Assembly: GCA_002346625.1 (NCBI GenBank)
Contig: DEAF01000006.1
Location: 1 to 36,662 of the forward strand
Direction: 5' to 3'
DNA: 36,662 bases
Origin: Gemmatimonadales bacterium UBA2989
GTDB taxonomy: Bacteria; Gemmatimonadota; Gemmatimonadetes; Longimicrobiales; Gaopeijiaceae
Positions 21,546 through 31,145 of the stretch are shown one piece after another (the first letter of the stretch is position 1; each line of letters begins with the position of its first letter). Position numbers and translations under genes: made by a program. The notes under the pieces are model-generated. The model was not told where the DNA came from, searched no databases, and worked only from the letters and a program-made list of their open reading frames with translations.

Positions 21546-23618
21546 GTGCCCAATCGATTGTCCAAAGAAAATAGCCCGTACCTTATACAACACGCTGAAA
21601 ATCCAGTGGATTGGTATCCTTGGGGAGATGAAGCCTTCACTCAAGCCAAGATGCGAAACGTACCCGTCCTTCTTTCCATAGGTTACTCGGCATGCCATTG
21701 GTGTCATGTTATGGAAAGAGAATCCTTTGAAGATCCCGTAACCGCCGAAATCATGAACCAAGGTTTTGTAAACATCAAAGTGGATCGAGAAGAAAGGCCG
21801 GATATAGACTCCTTATACATGCAATCGGTACAAGTAATATCGGGTCACGGGGGATGGCCTCTGACAGTGTTTCTAACCCCAGAGGGAGATCCCTTTTATG
21901 GAGGCACATACTTCCCGCCCGAATCCCGCCAGGGATTGCCTTCTTTCCGTCAGATTTTAAGTGCTATCCAAAAAGCCTACAGAGATAATCACGGTGAAGT
22001 TTTGGAGAATGCCGGAAAACTAAGGTCCGTGCTAGAACGCAGTACTGCAGAGATCGGAGAAGGGCCCCTGACCGGTGATGGAAAGAAGATAATCGGTACT
22101 GATTTATTGGATCATGCATACCATTTTCTATCATCTCGCTTTGATCCCACCCACGGTGGTTTCGGAGGTGCACCGAAATTTCCCCAACCCATGACCCTAG
22201 AGTTTGCGTTGAGATTTTACTCTCGGCAAAAGGACGAACAGGCTCTGAATGTCGTCATTCATACTCTACGCAAAATGGCTAATGGAGGGATGTACGATCA
22301 TTTAGCAGGCGGTTTTCATCGTTACTCGGTAGATGCACATTGGCTAGTGCCTCATTTCGAAAAGATGCTATACGACAACGCTCTTCTGGCACAGATATAT
22401 CTGAATGCCTTCCAAGCCACCGGATACAGCGACTTCAAGCAGGTAACAGAACAAACCTTAGACCACATACTTAGAGATATGCGTGATCCTGAAGGCGGGT
22501 TCTATTCTGCCCTTGATGCTGATTCAAACGGGGAAGAAGGTGTTTTTTACCTATGGGATCCTGCTCAGATTCGAGAAGTGTTGGGCGCAGACTTGGCCAC
22601 CCTTTTCGGGCGCTGTTACGACGTCAGCAATACTGGAAATTTCGAAGGCAGCAATATACTACATCTTCCCCATGATCTAAATGCCATAGCCCGGAGTGAG
22701 GGCATGGAAATAGAACAGCTCCATGAGAGTCTTCGTAAGGCAAGGAAAAAATTACTAAAGACTCGAAACCTGAGAGAAAAGCCCCTAAGAGACGATAAGA
22801 TTCTGGCCAGCTGGAATGGTTTAGCATTAAGAACACTGGCGGAGGCCGGAGGGGCTTTGGGGCGTGATGACTATCTGCAGGCAGGAATTTCCGGGATAAA
22901 TTTTGTGCTTTCGCGAATGAGGCGTAACGATCGGTTGCTTCGATCATATAAAGATGGAACAGCACGAATAGATGCCTTCTTAGAGGACTATGGTGCAGTT
23001 GGGAACGCTTTGGTGACTGTGTACGAAGCCACCCTTGAACCAAATTGGATAGAAGAAATTCACTGGATTGCTAATCGTATGATTGATCTCTTTTGGGATG
23101 AAGAGAGTGGTATATTTTACGACTCCCCAGATGACAGAAAAGATCTTATAATCCGAGCTCGAGACATCATGGATAATGCTATGCCTTCGGGAAATTCTCT
23201 TGCCGTAGAGCTCCTAATAAGGACAGCGCAACTTTTTGGAGACGAAAAACATCGAAAAATTTCTGAACGCGTTCTCGACCGTGAATCTGGTTCTATGGCA
23301 AGGTTTCCAACAGCATTCAGCAGGCTCCTGTCTGCTCTGGACCGTAAAGTGTCCAGACCCATTGAGATTGCCATTGTAGGAAAGCGTGATGATCCAGCAA
23401 CATGTGATCTGCTTAGGGCAGTCCTAGGTCAATATCTTCCCAACAGGACATTGGCAGGAATATCTCCCGGGGAGACCATCGGCTACACTTTGCCAATTTT
23501 AGCGAACCGAGCGGAACAAAGAGGGAAACCGACTGCTTACGTTTGCGAGGGCTACACCTGTAGCCAACCAGCAGACAGCCCTGAATCTCTTACAGAACAA
23601 CTAAAAAGCTTAGTTTAA
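21546..23618 (+). CDS. YyaL/SSP411-type thioredoxin-domain protein
   Basis: A 690-residue protein of the DUF255 / spermatogenesis-associated 20 family. The start 'NRLSKENSPYLIQHAENPVD' and 'GYSACHWCHVMERESFEDP' form a thioredoxin-like domain with a C-x-x-C pair, followed by 'DREERPDIDSLYMQ' and 'GHGGWPLTVFLTPEG'. The remainder is an (alpha/alpha)6 barrel like that of N-acylglucosamine 2-epimerases/cellobiose epimerases ('LAGGFHRYSVDAHWLVPHFE', 'GFYSALDADSNGEEGVFYLW', 'ASWNGLALRTLAEA'). The function of the family is not settled; redox and sugar-handling roles have been suggested. Start GTG 21546-21548 is chosen because AGGAG ends 6 nt before it; an in-frame TTG at 21540 sits directly on that SD. 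Cytoplasmic. Confidence 0.93.
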   Translation: MPNRLSKENSPYLIQHAENPVDWYPWGDEAFTQAKMRNVPVLLSIGYSACHWCHVMERESFEDPVTAEIMNQGFVNIKVDREERPDIDSLYMQSVQVISGHGGWPLTVFLTPEGDPFYGGTYFPPESRQGLPSFRQILSAIQKAYRDNHGEVLENAGKLRSVLERSTAEIGEGPLTGDGKKIIGTDLLDHAYHFLSSRFDPTHGGFGGAPKFPQPMTLEFALRFYSRQKDEQALNVVIHTLRKMANGGMYDHLAGGFHRYSVDAHWLVPHFEKMLYDNALLAQIYLNAFQATGYSDFKQVTEQTLDHILRDMRDPEGGFYSALDADSNGEEGVFYLWDPAQIREVLGADLATLFGRCYDVSNTGNFEGSNILHLPHDLNAIARSEGMEIEQLHESLRKARKKLLKTRNLREKPLRDDKILASWNGLALRTLAEAGGALGRDDYLQAGISGINFVLSRMRRNDRLLRSYKDGTARIDAFLEDYGAVGNALVTVYEATLEPNWIEEIHWIANRMIDLFWDEESGIFYDSPDDRKDLIIRARDIMDNAMPSGNSLAVELLIRTAQLFGDEKHRKISERVLDRESGSMARFPTAFSRLLSALDRKVSRPIEIAIVGKRDDPATCDLLRAVLGQYLPNRTLAGISPGETIGYTLPILANRAEQRGKPTAYVCEGYTCSQPADSPESLTEQLKSLV

Positions 23619-23775
23619 TCGTAAAAATTGAACTCTATAGCAATCTGATTGATCTGCATATAAAGCACTAAATTTTCAATCCGACTGAGTATAAACACAA
23701 TTTAATATTCCATTATGATTAAGAGTTACACTATCTTAGTGTTATATAAGACTTAAACCTGATACCAGAGACAGC
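23619..23775 (+). promoter_or_regulatory. Promoter region with operator-like dyad before E1 gene
   Basis: 157 bp of AT-rich sequence upstream of the E1 start. It contains a perfect interrupted palindrome ACACTA-TCT-TAGTGT at 23728-23742, about 33 bp before the ATG, placed where a repressor could block the promoter or early transcript. No regulator gene is adjacent, so the binding protein is unknown. Confidence 0.4.
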
Positions 23776-25911
23776 ATGAAGACTAAAGAGAAAAAAGTTG
23801 CGGCCACACAAGGTACGTCGGATATCAGCCCAGAATGGCTTTTAGAAGCTTATCGAACCATGGTTACTGCAAGGCGACTAGATGATCGCGAGATAGTTCT
23901 CAAGCGACAAAATAAGATTTTCTTTCAGATTTCTGGTGCGGGGCATGAAGCCATTCAGGTAGCCATAGCTGCTCACATGAATAGTGGCCATGACTGGGTA
24001 TACCCCTACTATCGTGATAGAGCATTTGCTCTCGCACTCGGACAGAGTCCCCTAGACCATCTCCTGGGATCTGTGGGAGCGCAGGACGATCCAAACAACG
24101 CAGGGCGACAGATGCCATCACATTTCTCAGATAAACGTTTCAACATCTCCAATTCATCATCATGCACAGGAACCCAATTTCTTCAAGCGGTTGGAGGTGC
24201 AGAAGCTGGATGGCGAATTGAGCTGCTCCCTGAGCTCAAGGACAAGATTTCCGGATTCCACAAGGACGAAGTCATCGTGGTATGTTCCGGAGATGGCGCC
24301 ACCTCGGAAGGGGAATTCTGGGAAGCATTGAATATCGCCTGTAATCTAAAGCTTCCTGTTGTTTTCCTCATTGAAGACAACGGCTACGCCATCTCAGTTC
24401 CAGTAGAAATAAACACTGCAGGAGGAAGTATATCTAAGCTTGTTAATGGTTTCCCAGATCTTCTGATCCGGGAGTGTGATGGCACCGATTTGGTAGACAG
24501 CTACGTTACTACTGGTGAGGCAGTTGCTTATTGCCGTGCGCGGAAAGGGCCCGCACTTGTACACGCACATACTACTAGGCCTTACTCCCATTCCATGTCA
24601 GACGACGAAGCTATGTACCGTCCTAGTGCAGAGATAGAGGAAGAAGCAAAACGAGACCCTCTCCTAAGAGCACGTACGCTTCTCTTAGATCAAGGAATTT
24701 CAACTCCTGAGGACTTAGATGATCTCGAGGAAGAGGTTCAGAGGATGGTTGCAGAAGCGGCTGACGAAGCTGAGAAGCACCCCCAACCTAACCCAGAAAC
24801 AGTACTAGAACATCTCTATTCAGAGGAAGTGGACGCTACAGGAGATCAGTTCGATAGTGAAGATTCTCCAGAATTTACAGACGAAAAAGAATTGACTGTC
24901 GTTGACCTATTGAATGCTTGTATGCGTGACGAGATGGAGCGAAATCCTTTGATCTTGGTTTTCGGAGAAGATGTAGCAGATGCATCTCGGGAAGAAGTAT
25001 TGACTGAGGTCAAGGGAAAGGGTGGGGTATTCAAGGTTACACATGGCCTGCAAAGCCGTTTTGGTGGTGGACGAGTATTTAATGCTCCCCTTGCCGAAGC
25101 CAGCATCGTTGGTCGGGCAATCGGTATGGCTCAACGTGGATTCAAGCCAGTAGTTGAGATTCAATTTATCGATTATATATGGCCAGCTTTCATGCAAATA
25201 CGTAATGAATTAGCCACTATGCGATACCGGTCAGGTGGGGCTTTCTCTGCCCCATTGGTTATACGTGTACCATATGGAGGGTACCTAAAGGGAGGTGGCC
25301 CCTACCATTCACAGACCGGAGACACCCTCTTCACCCATACTCCTGGCCTGAGGGTAGTACTGCCTTCGAATGCTATGGATGCCAATGGGTTACTGAGAAC
25401 AGCCATCCGTTGCGATGACCCTGTAATCTTCCTGGAACATAAGCACCTATATCGGCAAACCCATAACAAGGGTCGCTATCCAGGTAAAAATTTCATGATT
25501 CCTCTGGGGAAGGCGAATATAGTTCGCTCAGGCTCAGACCTGACCATTGTAACTTGTGGTGCACTGGTAAAGCGTTCTATGGACGCAGCAAAGAAAGCAG
25601 AGAGCGAGCATGGCATCGACTGTGAAATCATAGATTTACGAACACTTTCACCCTTCGATATGGAATCTATATCTGCCTCGGTGAAGAAGACGAACAAAGT
25701 GATCATAGCCTATGAAGACTGTCTTTCTTGGGGGATAGGATCTGAGATTGCAGCCCGTATATCAGACGAACTTTTCCCCTGGCTAGATGGTCCGGTGCGA
25801 CGAGTAGCCTCATTGGACACCTGGGTCGCCTACGCACCCCAATTAGAAGAAGTAATCCTTCCTCAGCCCGAGGATGTCCTCAAGGAAATATTATACTTGG
25901 CTAAGTATTAG
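23776..25911 (+). CDS. 2-oxoacid dehydrogenase E1, fused alpha-beta subunits
   Basis: A 711-residue thiamine diphosphate enzyme with the alpha and beta chains joined in one protein. The alpha half (about 20-345) holds 'SGAGHEAIQVAIAAHM', 'YRDRAFALALGQS', and the TPP motif 'GDGATSEGEFWEALNIACN...NN-type end EDNGYAIS'. An acidic linker (about 345-370) leads to the beta half (about 370-711) with 'LILVFGEDVADASREEV', 'RVFNAPLAEASIVGRAIGMA', 'VEIQFIDYIWPAFMQIRNEL', and 'RVPYGGYLKGGGPYHSQTGD'. Such fusions are annotated as branched-chain or pyruvate E1 in many bacteria; the substrate cannot be fixed here, and no E2 or E3 gene is adjacent. SD CAGAG lies 6 nt before the ATG. Confidence 0.92.
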   Translation: MKTKEKKVAATQGTSDISPEWLLEAYRTMVTARRLDDREIVLKRQNKIFFQISGAGHEAIQVAIAAHMNSGHDWVYPYYRDRAFALALGQSPLDHLLGSVGAQDDPNNAGRQMPSHFSDKRFNISNSSSCTGTQFLQAVGGAEAGWRIELLPELKDKISGFHKDEVIVVCSGDGATSEGEFWEALNIACNLKLPVVFLIEDNGYAISVPVEINTAGGSISKLVNGFPDLLIRECDGTDLVDSYVTTGEAVAYCRARKGPALVHAHTTRPYSHSMSDDEAMYRPSAEIEEEAKRDPLLRARTLLLDQGISTPEDLDDLEEEVQRMVAEAADEAEKHPQPNPETVLEHLYSEEVDATGDQFDSEDSPEFTDEKELTVVDLLNACMRDEMERNPLILVFGEDVADASREEVLTEVKGKGGVFKVTHGLQSRFGGGRVFNAPLAEASIVGRAIGMAQRGFKPVVEIQFIDYIWPAFMQIRNELATMRYRSGGAFSAPLVIRVPYGGYLKGGGPYHSQTGDTLFTHTPGLRVVLPSNAMDANGLLRTAIRCDDPVIFLEHKHLYRQTHNKGRYPGKNFMIPLGKANIVRSGSDLTIVTCGALVKRSMDAAKKAESEHGIDCEIIDLRTLSPFDMESISASVKKTNKVIIAYEDCLSWGIGSEIAARISDELFPWLDGPVRRVASLDTWVAYAPQLEEVILPQPEDVLKEILYLAKY

Positions 25912-25959
25912 AAAGCTTTTACCGCTACCAAAACAAACAATGCTTTCAAATCTAAATTC

Positions 25960-25980
25960 CTGAACTATTTTATAGTTCAG
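25960..25980. terminator. Bidirectional terminator hairpin between convergent genes
   Basis: CTGAACTAT (25960-25968) and ATAGTTCAG (25972-25980) are perfect 9-bp complements around a TTT loop, lying between the converging ends of the E1 gene and the small secreted-protein gene. The right arm includes the TGA stop of the minus-strand gene. The U-tract is poor on both sides, so efficiency is uncertain. Confidence 0.6.
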
Positions 25981-26411
25981 TTACGGCAAAACCAGTCTCG
26001 TGCTTCCCACAAGTCGTTACCAACAAGATTAGAATCTAGTAACTGCAGGAGCAGTGGGCTTCGCGTCCTTTGTGCGTGGAACCGACTGGCTGTCATGTAG
26101 CCGTAGAAGTTCCCCTTACGATCAATAATCGCAGGAGGATCAGACGCATGTTGGTTCCATGGAGAGTTAGAGCTATAGCGGGAGCCGTAGTCACTATGTC
26201 GGTTCCAGATACTCGTACTACTGTAACGGGAACCGTAATCTTTGGATCTATTACAGATTGATTCAGGGTTAAAAGGCCTGCAATTTAGACAACCGAGAAA
26301 AACATCTTGATCAGGGCCCCCGAAGAGAAGAAGTTCAGGTGCTTGAGCAACCAGGGATGTCACGCAAATAAAAAAAACAAAAGCAGTATGGAAAAATAAT
26401 CTTAAGATCAC
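25977..26411 (-). CDS. Secreted small protein with YGSRYSS repeats
   Basis: A 144-residue exported protein. Residues 1-22 are a clear signal peptide (ILRLFFHTAFVFFICVTSLV then AQAP). After it come 'FLGCLNCRPF' with two cysteines, then two near-identical units built on 'DYGSRYSS-x-S-x-W-N' (about 59-90), then 'PPAIIDRKGNFYGYMTASRF'. Proteins with this sequence pattern occur as short secreted or surface proteins in several phyla; I know of no assigned function. GTG start 26409-26411 with SD AAGGGG about 6 nt upstream, 9 bp after the DUF2723 gene stop, so the two form an operon. The repetition is visible at the DNA level too. Confidence 0.75.
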   Translation of the reverse strand: MILRLFFHTAFVFFICVTSLVAQAPELLLFGGPDQDVFLGCLNCRPFNPESICNRSKDYGSRYSSTSIWNRHSDYGSRYSSNSPWNQHASDPPAIIDRKGNFYGYMTASRFHAQRTRSPLLLQLLDSNLVGNDLWEARDWFCRN

Positions 26412-26420
26412 ACTGTCCCC

Positions 26421-28607
26421 TTATCGCCCTAAAGATAGATACCGTGACCCACCCAATGCTGTTGTACGAAAAGCAACCGCATTCTGAATAAGTTCGTCCA
26501 CTTCATCTGTAGATAATTCAGCGATAGCAGCAGCATCGGCAAGCTGAACAAATAAAGCCTGGTAATGCAGAGGAATGTTAAGTGTGCTGCGATCCTGCCA
26601 GATTTCTCTGTTTCGGATGCCACGGTATTGATAAACATCTCGTACTAGAAAAAGATTTCTGTCCATGTCGAACCATTCAGCGCCCATTTGATCGCTCCCC
26701 CGCACCAATCCTTCTGGGCGATTTTCATTTAAATCTCGCATTACCAACTTAGTGGCCAACCCGTGCCTAACTCCCCAATCTCGTAGGCCTAGATCTTCAA
26801 GTAAACCAGCACTGCTTGCAAAATAGATAGGGCGCTCATCGATGGAATCATAAATAAAGCTAAGTGCCAGCCGATGGCCACGGTTCAAGTATAGGCCTTC
26901 CGGATAAGTCACGACTACATCGCCTAGGGATAAGGGCAAGTCTTTAGGGATGGGTCCAGACCCTACAGCATCTAGTATATCATCCTCCGAATCCGTAATT
27001 GCCGATTCCGGAATTGGCGTTACGGGATAAACACCAAAAGAAAACTCTTCGCTGAATGACCTTTGCCGACTCGGATCTGTCATATCTCTAAGTTGCTTAG
27101 GATACCAGTCCGTGTAGAGGTATTGGACAACTACTACACTCACATCTTTCCGAACTCCTTCGACTTCCTGTAAATACCAAAGTGGAAAAGTATCGTTGTC
27201 TCCATTAGTAAAAAGTATCCCATAAGGTTCTACGCTCATAAGAAGGTCGTACGCCCAATCGCGAGCTGCATAATCCCCTGATCGGTCAGCCCATGACCAA
27301 TTGAAAATCAATGGAATAAAAACAACGACAAACATAGGGATTGTCTTTAGGTACGCCCTTTCTCCACCCCAACGATCGGAGAGTGCGGCCCAAAAACCAG
27401 TGAGACCTATACCAACCAGATTACCCCACAAAATGAATCCAGCAACAAAGAAATAGTCTCGCTCTCTAACCTCATGAGCCGATCTATCTGTGATATAAGA
27501 AGCTAATGAAAATCCGTATTTAAAATTCAGATATACAACAAGGCCAAAGGTCAGGGTTAAGATAAGTACTGTTAAATAAGCGAAAATATTCCGGTCTGCC
27601 CTCCATATAACAATTAACCCCATTAATCCCATAGATAAAAACAGCAGGGTAATCGGGAAACGTCCGCCTACCAAGGGTGGTTCTCCTTCAAGGCCCCTTG
27701 CCCATTGCCAATCAAAGTACTGAGAGTAATTCAGTAACTGGTGCCAGAATGGTGCTTGCCGATCGACCATAGGAGGCTTGGCGTACTGTTCACGACTTAG
27801 GGAAGATGCTAAGGCCGGACAACCAGTATTTCCATTTGTATAGATTGCCACGACTGCACCAACAGCGGACTCACAAATAGGATCGCCTTCATTTATGATC
27901 GGATCTTGAGCAGCACGAATTGGCAGAAATAAATTAAACGATAACCCCAGGGCCACCAATGGAATCATACGTATCCAGAACCTCCAACTAAGAAGTATTG
28001 CCGGACATACTAGAATCATAAAGACACCAAAAGCAGGTAACGGAAGTAATGACATAAGATGATTGGTAGATCCAAGAACCATCGCATATATAGCCACTAG
28101 CAATATTTTCAGGTTCAGGTGTCTGTCCTGATTATCATACCATCGAATGAGTAGCCAAGAAGAAGCAGCAATTATGGCTACGCTCACTGTATACACTTTC
28201 TCGTTTACGTTTGATTGATTCCATACAGTGTAAGCAGTAGCTCCTATTAGAGCTCCAGATGCGGAACCCAGAATTGCCATCCAACGCTTTTCTAGAACCA
28301 CCGACAGGATTCGGTAATTGATCATAAAAAAGAAGAACGTAGCCGTAGCACTAGTAATCGCAGCTAGAAGATTTATGCGGAAAGCCACAGAAAATCCTAA
28401 TGGAGCAATTAGCACACTCCACGTACGAGCCAACGATACAAACAATGGATTGCCGGGAGGGTGGGGGATACCCAGGATATGACCCGTAGCAATGTACTCA
28501 CTAGCGTCCCACCATGATGTGGTGGGTGCCAAGGTTACATAATACAGGGCAAAAACTGTAATGCTGATAAGAGTTCCAGCAAGGTACGGTGGCTTGTATC
28601 CGGTCAT
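26421..28607 (-). CDS. DUF2723 / TMEM260-like membrane glycosyltransferase
   Basis: A 728-residue integral membrane protein with about 11-12 helices in residues 1-450 and a soluble C-terminal region. The N-terminal motif 'APTTSWWDASEYIATGHILG' then 'IPHPPGNPLFVSLARTW' is the hallmark of DUF2723, whose human relative TMEM260 O-mannosylates receptor domains; bacterial members are placed in a GT-C family and are thought to modify secreted proteins or glycans. The aspartate-glutamate pair in WWDASEY is the likely catalytic/metal site. Later 'YAARDWAYDLLMSVEPYGIL' and 'TNGDNDTFPLWYLQEVEGV' are also family motifs. Start ATG 28605-28607. It precedes the small secreted repeat protein gene; the latter could be its acceptor, though that is a guess. 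Confidence 0.9.
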   Translation of the reverse strand: MTGYKPPYLAGTLISITVFALYYVTLAPTTSWWDASEYIATGHILGIPHPPGNPLFVSLARTWSVLIAPLGFSVAFRINLLAAITSATATFFFFMINYRILSVVLEKRWMAILGSASGALIGATAYTVWNQSNVNEKVYTVSVAIIAASSWLLIRWYDNQDRHLNLKILLVAIYAMVLGSTNHLMSLLPLPAFGVFMILVCPAILLSWRFWIRMIPLVALGLSFNLFLPIRAAQDPIINEGDPICESAVGAVVAIYTNGNTGCPALASSLSREQYAKPPMVDRQAPFWHQLLNYSQYFDWQWARGLEGEPPLVGGRFPITLLFLSMGLMGLIVIWRADRNIFAYLTVLILTLTFGLVVYLNFKYGFSLASYITDRSAHEVRERDYFFVAGFILWGNLVGIGLTGFWAALSDRWGGERAYLKTIPMFVVVFIPLIFNWSWADRSGDYAARDWAYDLLMSVEPYGILFTNGDNDTFPLWYLQEVEGVRKDVSVVVVQYLYTDWYPKQLRDMTDPSRQRSFSEEFSFGVYPVTPIPESAITDSEDDILDAVGSGPIPKDLPLSLGDVVVTYPEGLYLNRGHRLALSFIYDSIDERPIYFASSAGLLEDLGLRDWGVRHGLATKLVMRDLNENRPEGLVRGSDQMGAEWFDMDRNLFLVRDVYQYRGIRNREIWQDRSTLNIPLHYQALFVQLADAAAIAELSTDEVDELIQNAVAFRTTALGGSRYLSLGR

Positions 28608-28810
28608 CCGTTACTCTTTTGTTAGGAATAATTTACTAAGAGTGTCCGTAGCAATTTGTAGTCTATGCCCCCTTCACAGTTCCGTCTGTAATCAGTTTAA
28701 TAAAAACATTTATAATCATCTTAATCTTTTCAAAACATAGAAATAGTAAACCATAAAGCTGGAGATCTCCTCTACCAAACCAATACTAAACCAATACTTT
28801 CTTAAGTTAT
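28608..28810. promoter_or_regulatory. Divergent promoter region with short repeats
   Basis: 203 bp between divergent genes. Just before the hydrolase start lie a perfect 10-bp palindrome GGAGATCTCC (28761-28770) and an 11-bp tandem duplication AAACCAATACT at 28777-28787 and 28788-28798. They sit where promoter and operator sites are expected. No clear -35/-10 pair could be assigned with confidence. Confidence 0.35.
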
Positions 28811-29908
28811 ATGGATAAAATTAAAACTTTACGATCCGTGAATAGCTGGTTGTTCGACAAAGCAGATACGAAGGAGAAAGATATCCTTCTTGACCGAGTG
28901 GATAGAGAGATTCCCGCTTCGGTAATTGCTCCACGCACGGGAGGTCACGACTTACCTGGTTGGATTGTTCTCCATGGGCTCACCCCACCGGGACGATCTC
29001 ACTATAACTTACTTCGTTTTGTAAGGGCTCTTGCCTCATCACGTGCTGCTGTGTTGGTTCCTGAGGTGCCTGAGTGGACAAAACTTAGGATTACCCCTGA
29101 AGTCACAATTCCCACTGTCAGGGCAGCCTTAAGAGGACTCCGCAAATTAGATATAACTAATGATGGGCCATATGGAATCATAGGTTTCTCATTTGGAGCA
29201 CCCCAAGCAATAATAACAACAAGCCAGAAAGATATTTCTGAACAGATTGCAGTAGCTTTGGGATTCGGGGGCTATTGTGACATGGAACGCTTGGTAAGAT
29301 TCCAGATGACGGGTGAACATGAATGGCTAGGAATTAAGCATCATATCCGACCTGATCCCTATGGGAGATGGATAATCGGTGGAAATTACTTGACTTCTAT
29401 TCCAGATTTCCAGAACGCACAAGATGTAGCAAGTGCACTTTTGGAACTTGCAGGAGAGGCCGGGAAACAGCGTATCATGTCGTGGGACCCATCTTATGAT
29501 GTTCTTAAGAAAAAGCTCAGAAATAAGATTTCATTCGATCGCAAATGGCTTTTCGATCTTTTTGTACCTCCTTCGGACAGTGAACCTGACATGAGCCCAT
29601 GCAAAGACTTGGCCGAGCAATTAGCTCAAGTGGCCATGAGCTCATCACCCTTACTGGACCCGCAACCCCACCTTTCTCAAATCAGTACAAAGGTCAACCT
29701 CATACATGGAAAGAACGATCAACTCATACCTTATACTGAGACTCTTAGGCTACAGAAATTATTCCCAGCAGAAAATCCAGCTGACACTACAATCACAGCT
29801 TTATTCACCCATGCTGAACAAGGCAATCGTCTTTCATCGTTAAGGCAAGAGATCCGTGAGATCTCAAAGTTATTGCTGGCACTGAGTCGAATATTCAAGA
29901 TGCTTTAG
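28811..29908 (+). CDS. Alpha/beta hydrolase-fold protein
   Basis: A 365-residue cytoplasmic serine-hydrolase-like protein. The oxyanion-hole segment is 'WIVLHGLTPPGRSHYNLLRF', the nucleophile elbow is G-F-S127-F-G in IIGFSFGAPQA, the acid is likely the aspartate in IHGKNDQLIP, and the histidine is in LFTHAEQG. A helical cap of about 150 residues lies between the nucleophile and the acid, longer than in simple esterases. The substrate is unknown. Start ATG 28811 has no strong SD. It is followed by the FAD oxidoreductase after 17 bp, then the selenoprotein and the aminotransferase, so it is probably the first gene of a four-gene operon. Confidence 0.8.
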   Translation: MDKIKTLRSVNSWLFDKADTKEKDILLDRVDREIPASVIAPRTGGHDLPGWIVLHGLTPPGRSHYNLLRFVRALASSRAAVLVPEVPEWTKLRITPEVTIPTVRAALRGLRKLDITNDGPYGIIGFSFGAPQAIITTSQKDISEQIAVALGFGGYCDMERLVRFQMTGEHEWLGIKHHIRPDPYGRWIIGGNYLTSIPDFQNAQDVASALLELAGEAGKQRIMSWDPSYDVLKKKLRNKISFDRKWLFDLFVPPSDSEPDMSPCKDLAEQLAQVAMSSSPLLDPQPHLSQISTKVNLIHGKNDQLIPYTETLRLQKLFPAENPADTTITALFTHAEQGNRLSSLRQEIREISKLLLALSRIFKML

Positions 29909-29925
29909 CATAGAGATAGGCTAGT

Positions 29926-31110
29926 ATGAAACATAGGATTCTAGTAATAGGAGCAGGGATGTTCGGGGTAACTGCTGCCCTGGAACTGAAGAAACGCGGA
30001 CATGAGGTGACGCTTATAGATCCTGGCCCCTTACCGCATCCTGAGGCCAGCTCCACAGATATCAGCAAAGTCGTCCGTCCAGATTATGGCTCTGAAATAT
30101 TTTATGCCAAATTAGCACAACAGTGTATAGATAGATGGCACGAATGGAATGCAGAGGCCAATCAGGAACTCTATCACGAAACAGGCTATCTAGTACTGGC
30201 AAAAGAAGAAATGCAACCTGGCGGATTTGAGTACGAAAGTTGGAAAACCTTGGTCAGCCTAGATCATCCTGTGGAAAAACTTACCTCCTCTGACATCATA
30301 AATCGATTCCCAGGCTGGAGCAAAGGAGATTACCATCACGGTTACTTCAATCATCGGGCCGGATGGGTGGAAAGTGGCAATGTGGTTTCGTGGTTACTTT
30401 CCAGAGTCCGTGACTCTGGTGTGCACTTAGTTGAAGGGCAAAAAATGGTTGGTCTCCTGGAAAATGGCTCACGCATATCAGGTGTTGTAACAGACTCCAA
30501 AGAAGAACATTTTGCAGAAGTAGTGGTGGTAGCTACAGGAGCCTGGACTCCCATATTACTCCCATGGCTAAGTGATTCGCTTAGGTGTGTAGGACAACCA
30601 GTCTATCACTTCCTTATTCCAGATCTGGAATCATACAAACCTGAACGTTTTCCAGCTTGGAGTGCAGACATAACTAATACAGGATGGTACGGACTCCCAG
30701 CACTGCCAGACGGAACATTGAAGGTTGCTCATCATGGAGCTGGGATCCCAATGGATCCCAGGAGCGAGAAAATAGTCCCCCTGGAAAATGATCAGAAGTT
30801 CTGTGATTTTCTCAAATCTACATTCGATGGACTAGCTAACTCTCCAATCCTTGAGCGTCGCCTCTGCCTATATTGCGATTCTTGGGACGGAGATTTTTTG
30901 ATTGGCCGAGACCCGGATCATGAAGGTCTTATTGTTGCCAGCGGTGGAAGTGGACACGGTTTCAAGTTTGCTCCTATGCTCGGTCAAATCACCGCAGACG
31001 TAGTGGAAGGAATAGATAATCCTTGGGCTTCACGCTTCCGCTGGAGGACTCCTGGTAAAGCAAAGACTTCCCCTGAACGCTATCGGCTGGAGATCCCTGA
31101 GACAAGCTGA
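29926..31110 (+). CDS. DAO-family FAD-dependent amine oxidoreductase
   Basis: A 394-residue flavoprotein of the D-amino-acid/sarcosine oxidase superfamily. The dinucleotide fold is 'RILVIGAGMFGVTAALELKK' ending with the acidic residue in TLIDPG (about 28-33); a second FAD-contact strand is 'VVVATGAWTPILLPWL' (about 200-215), and the C-terminal 'GLIVASGGSGHGFKFAPMLG' is typical of sarcosine oxidase and N-methyl-tryptophan oxidase members. It oxidises a secondary or primary amine, probably an N-methylated amino acid, but the substrate cannot be read. Second gene of the plus-strand cluster; the selenoprotein starts 35 bp later. Confidence 0.85.
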   Translation: MKHRILVIGAGMFGVTAALELKKRGHEVTLIDPGPLPHPEASSTDISKVVRPDYGSEIFYAKLAQQCIDRWHEWNAEANQELYHETGYLVLAKEEMQPGGFEYESWKTLVSLDHPVEKLTSSDIINRFPGWSKGDYHHGYFNHRAGWVESGNVVSWLLSRVRDSGVHLVEGQKMVGLLENGSRISGVVTDSKEEHFAEVVVVATGAWTPILLPWLSDSLRCVGQPVYHFLIPDLESYKPERFPAWSADITNTGWYGLPALPDGTLKVAHHGAGIPMDPRSEKIVPLENDQKFCDFLKSTFDGLANSPILERRLCLYCDSWDGDFLIGRDPDHEGLIVASGGSGHGFKFAPMLGQITADVVEGIDNPWASRFRWRTPGKAKTSPERYRLEIPETS

Positions 31111-31132
31111 AATTAGGTATTACAGTTACAAC

Positions 31133-31140
31133 AAGGAGGT
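31133..31140 (+). promoter_or_regulatory. Strong ribosome binding site for the selenoprotein gene
   Basis: AAGGAGGT, a full match to the anti-SD sequence, ends 5 nt before the ATG at 31146. It is the strongest SD seen in this operon, and it shows that the short frame interrupted by TGA is meant to be translated from this start. Confidence 0.85.
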
Positions 31141-31145
31141 CCTAC

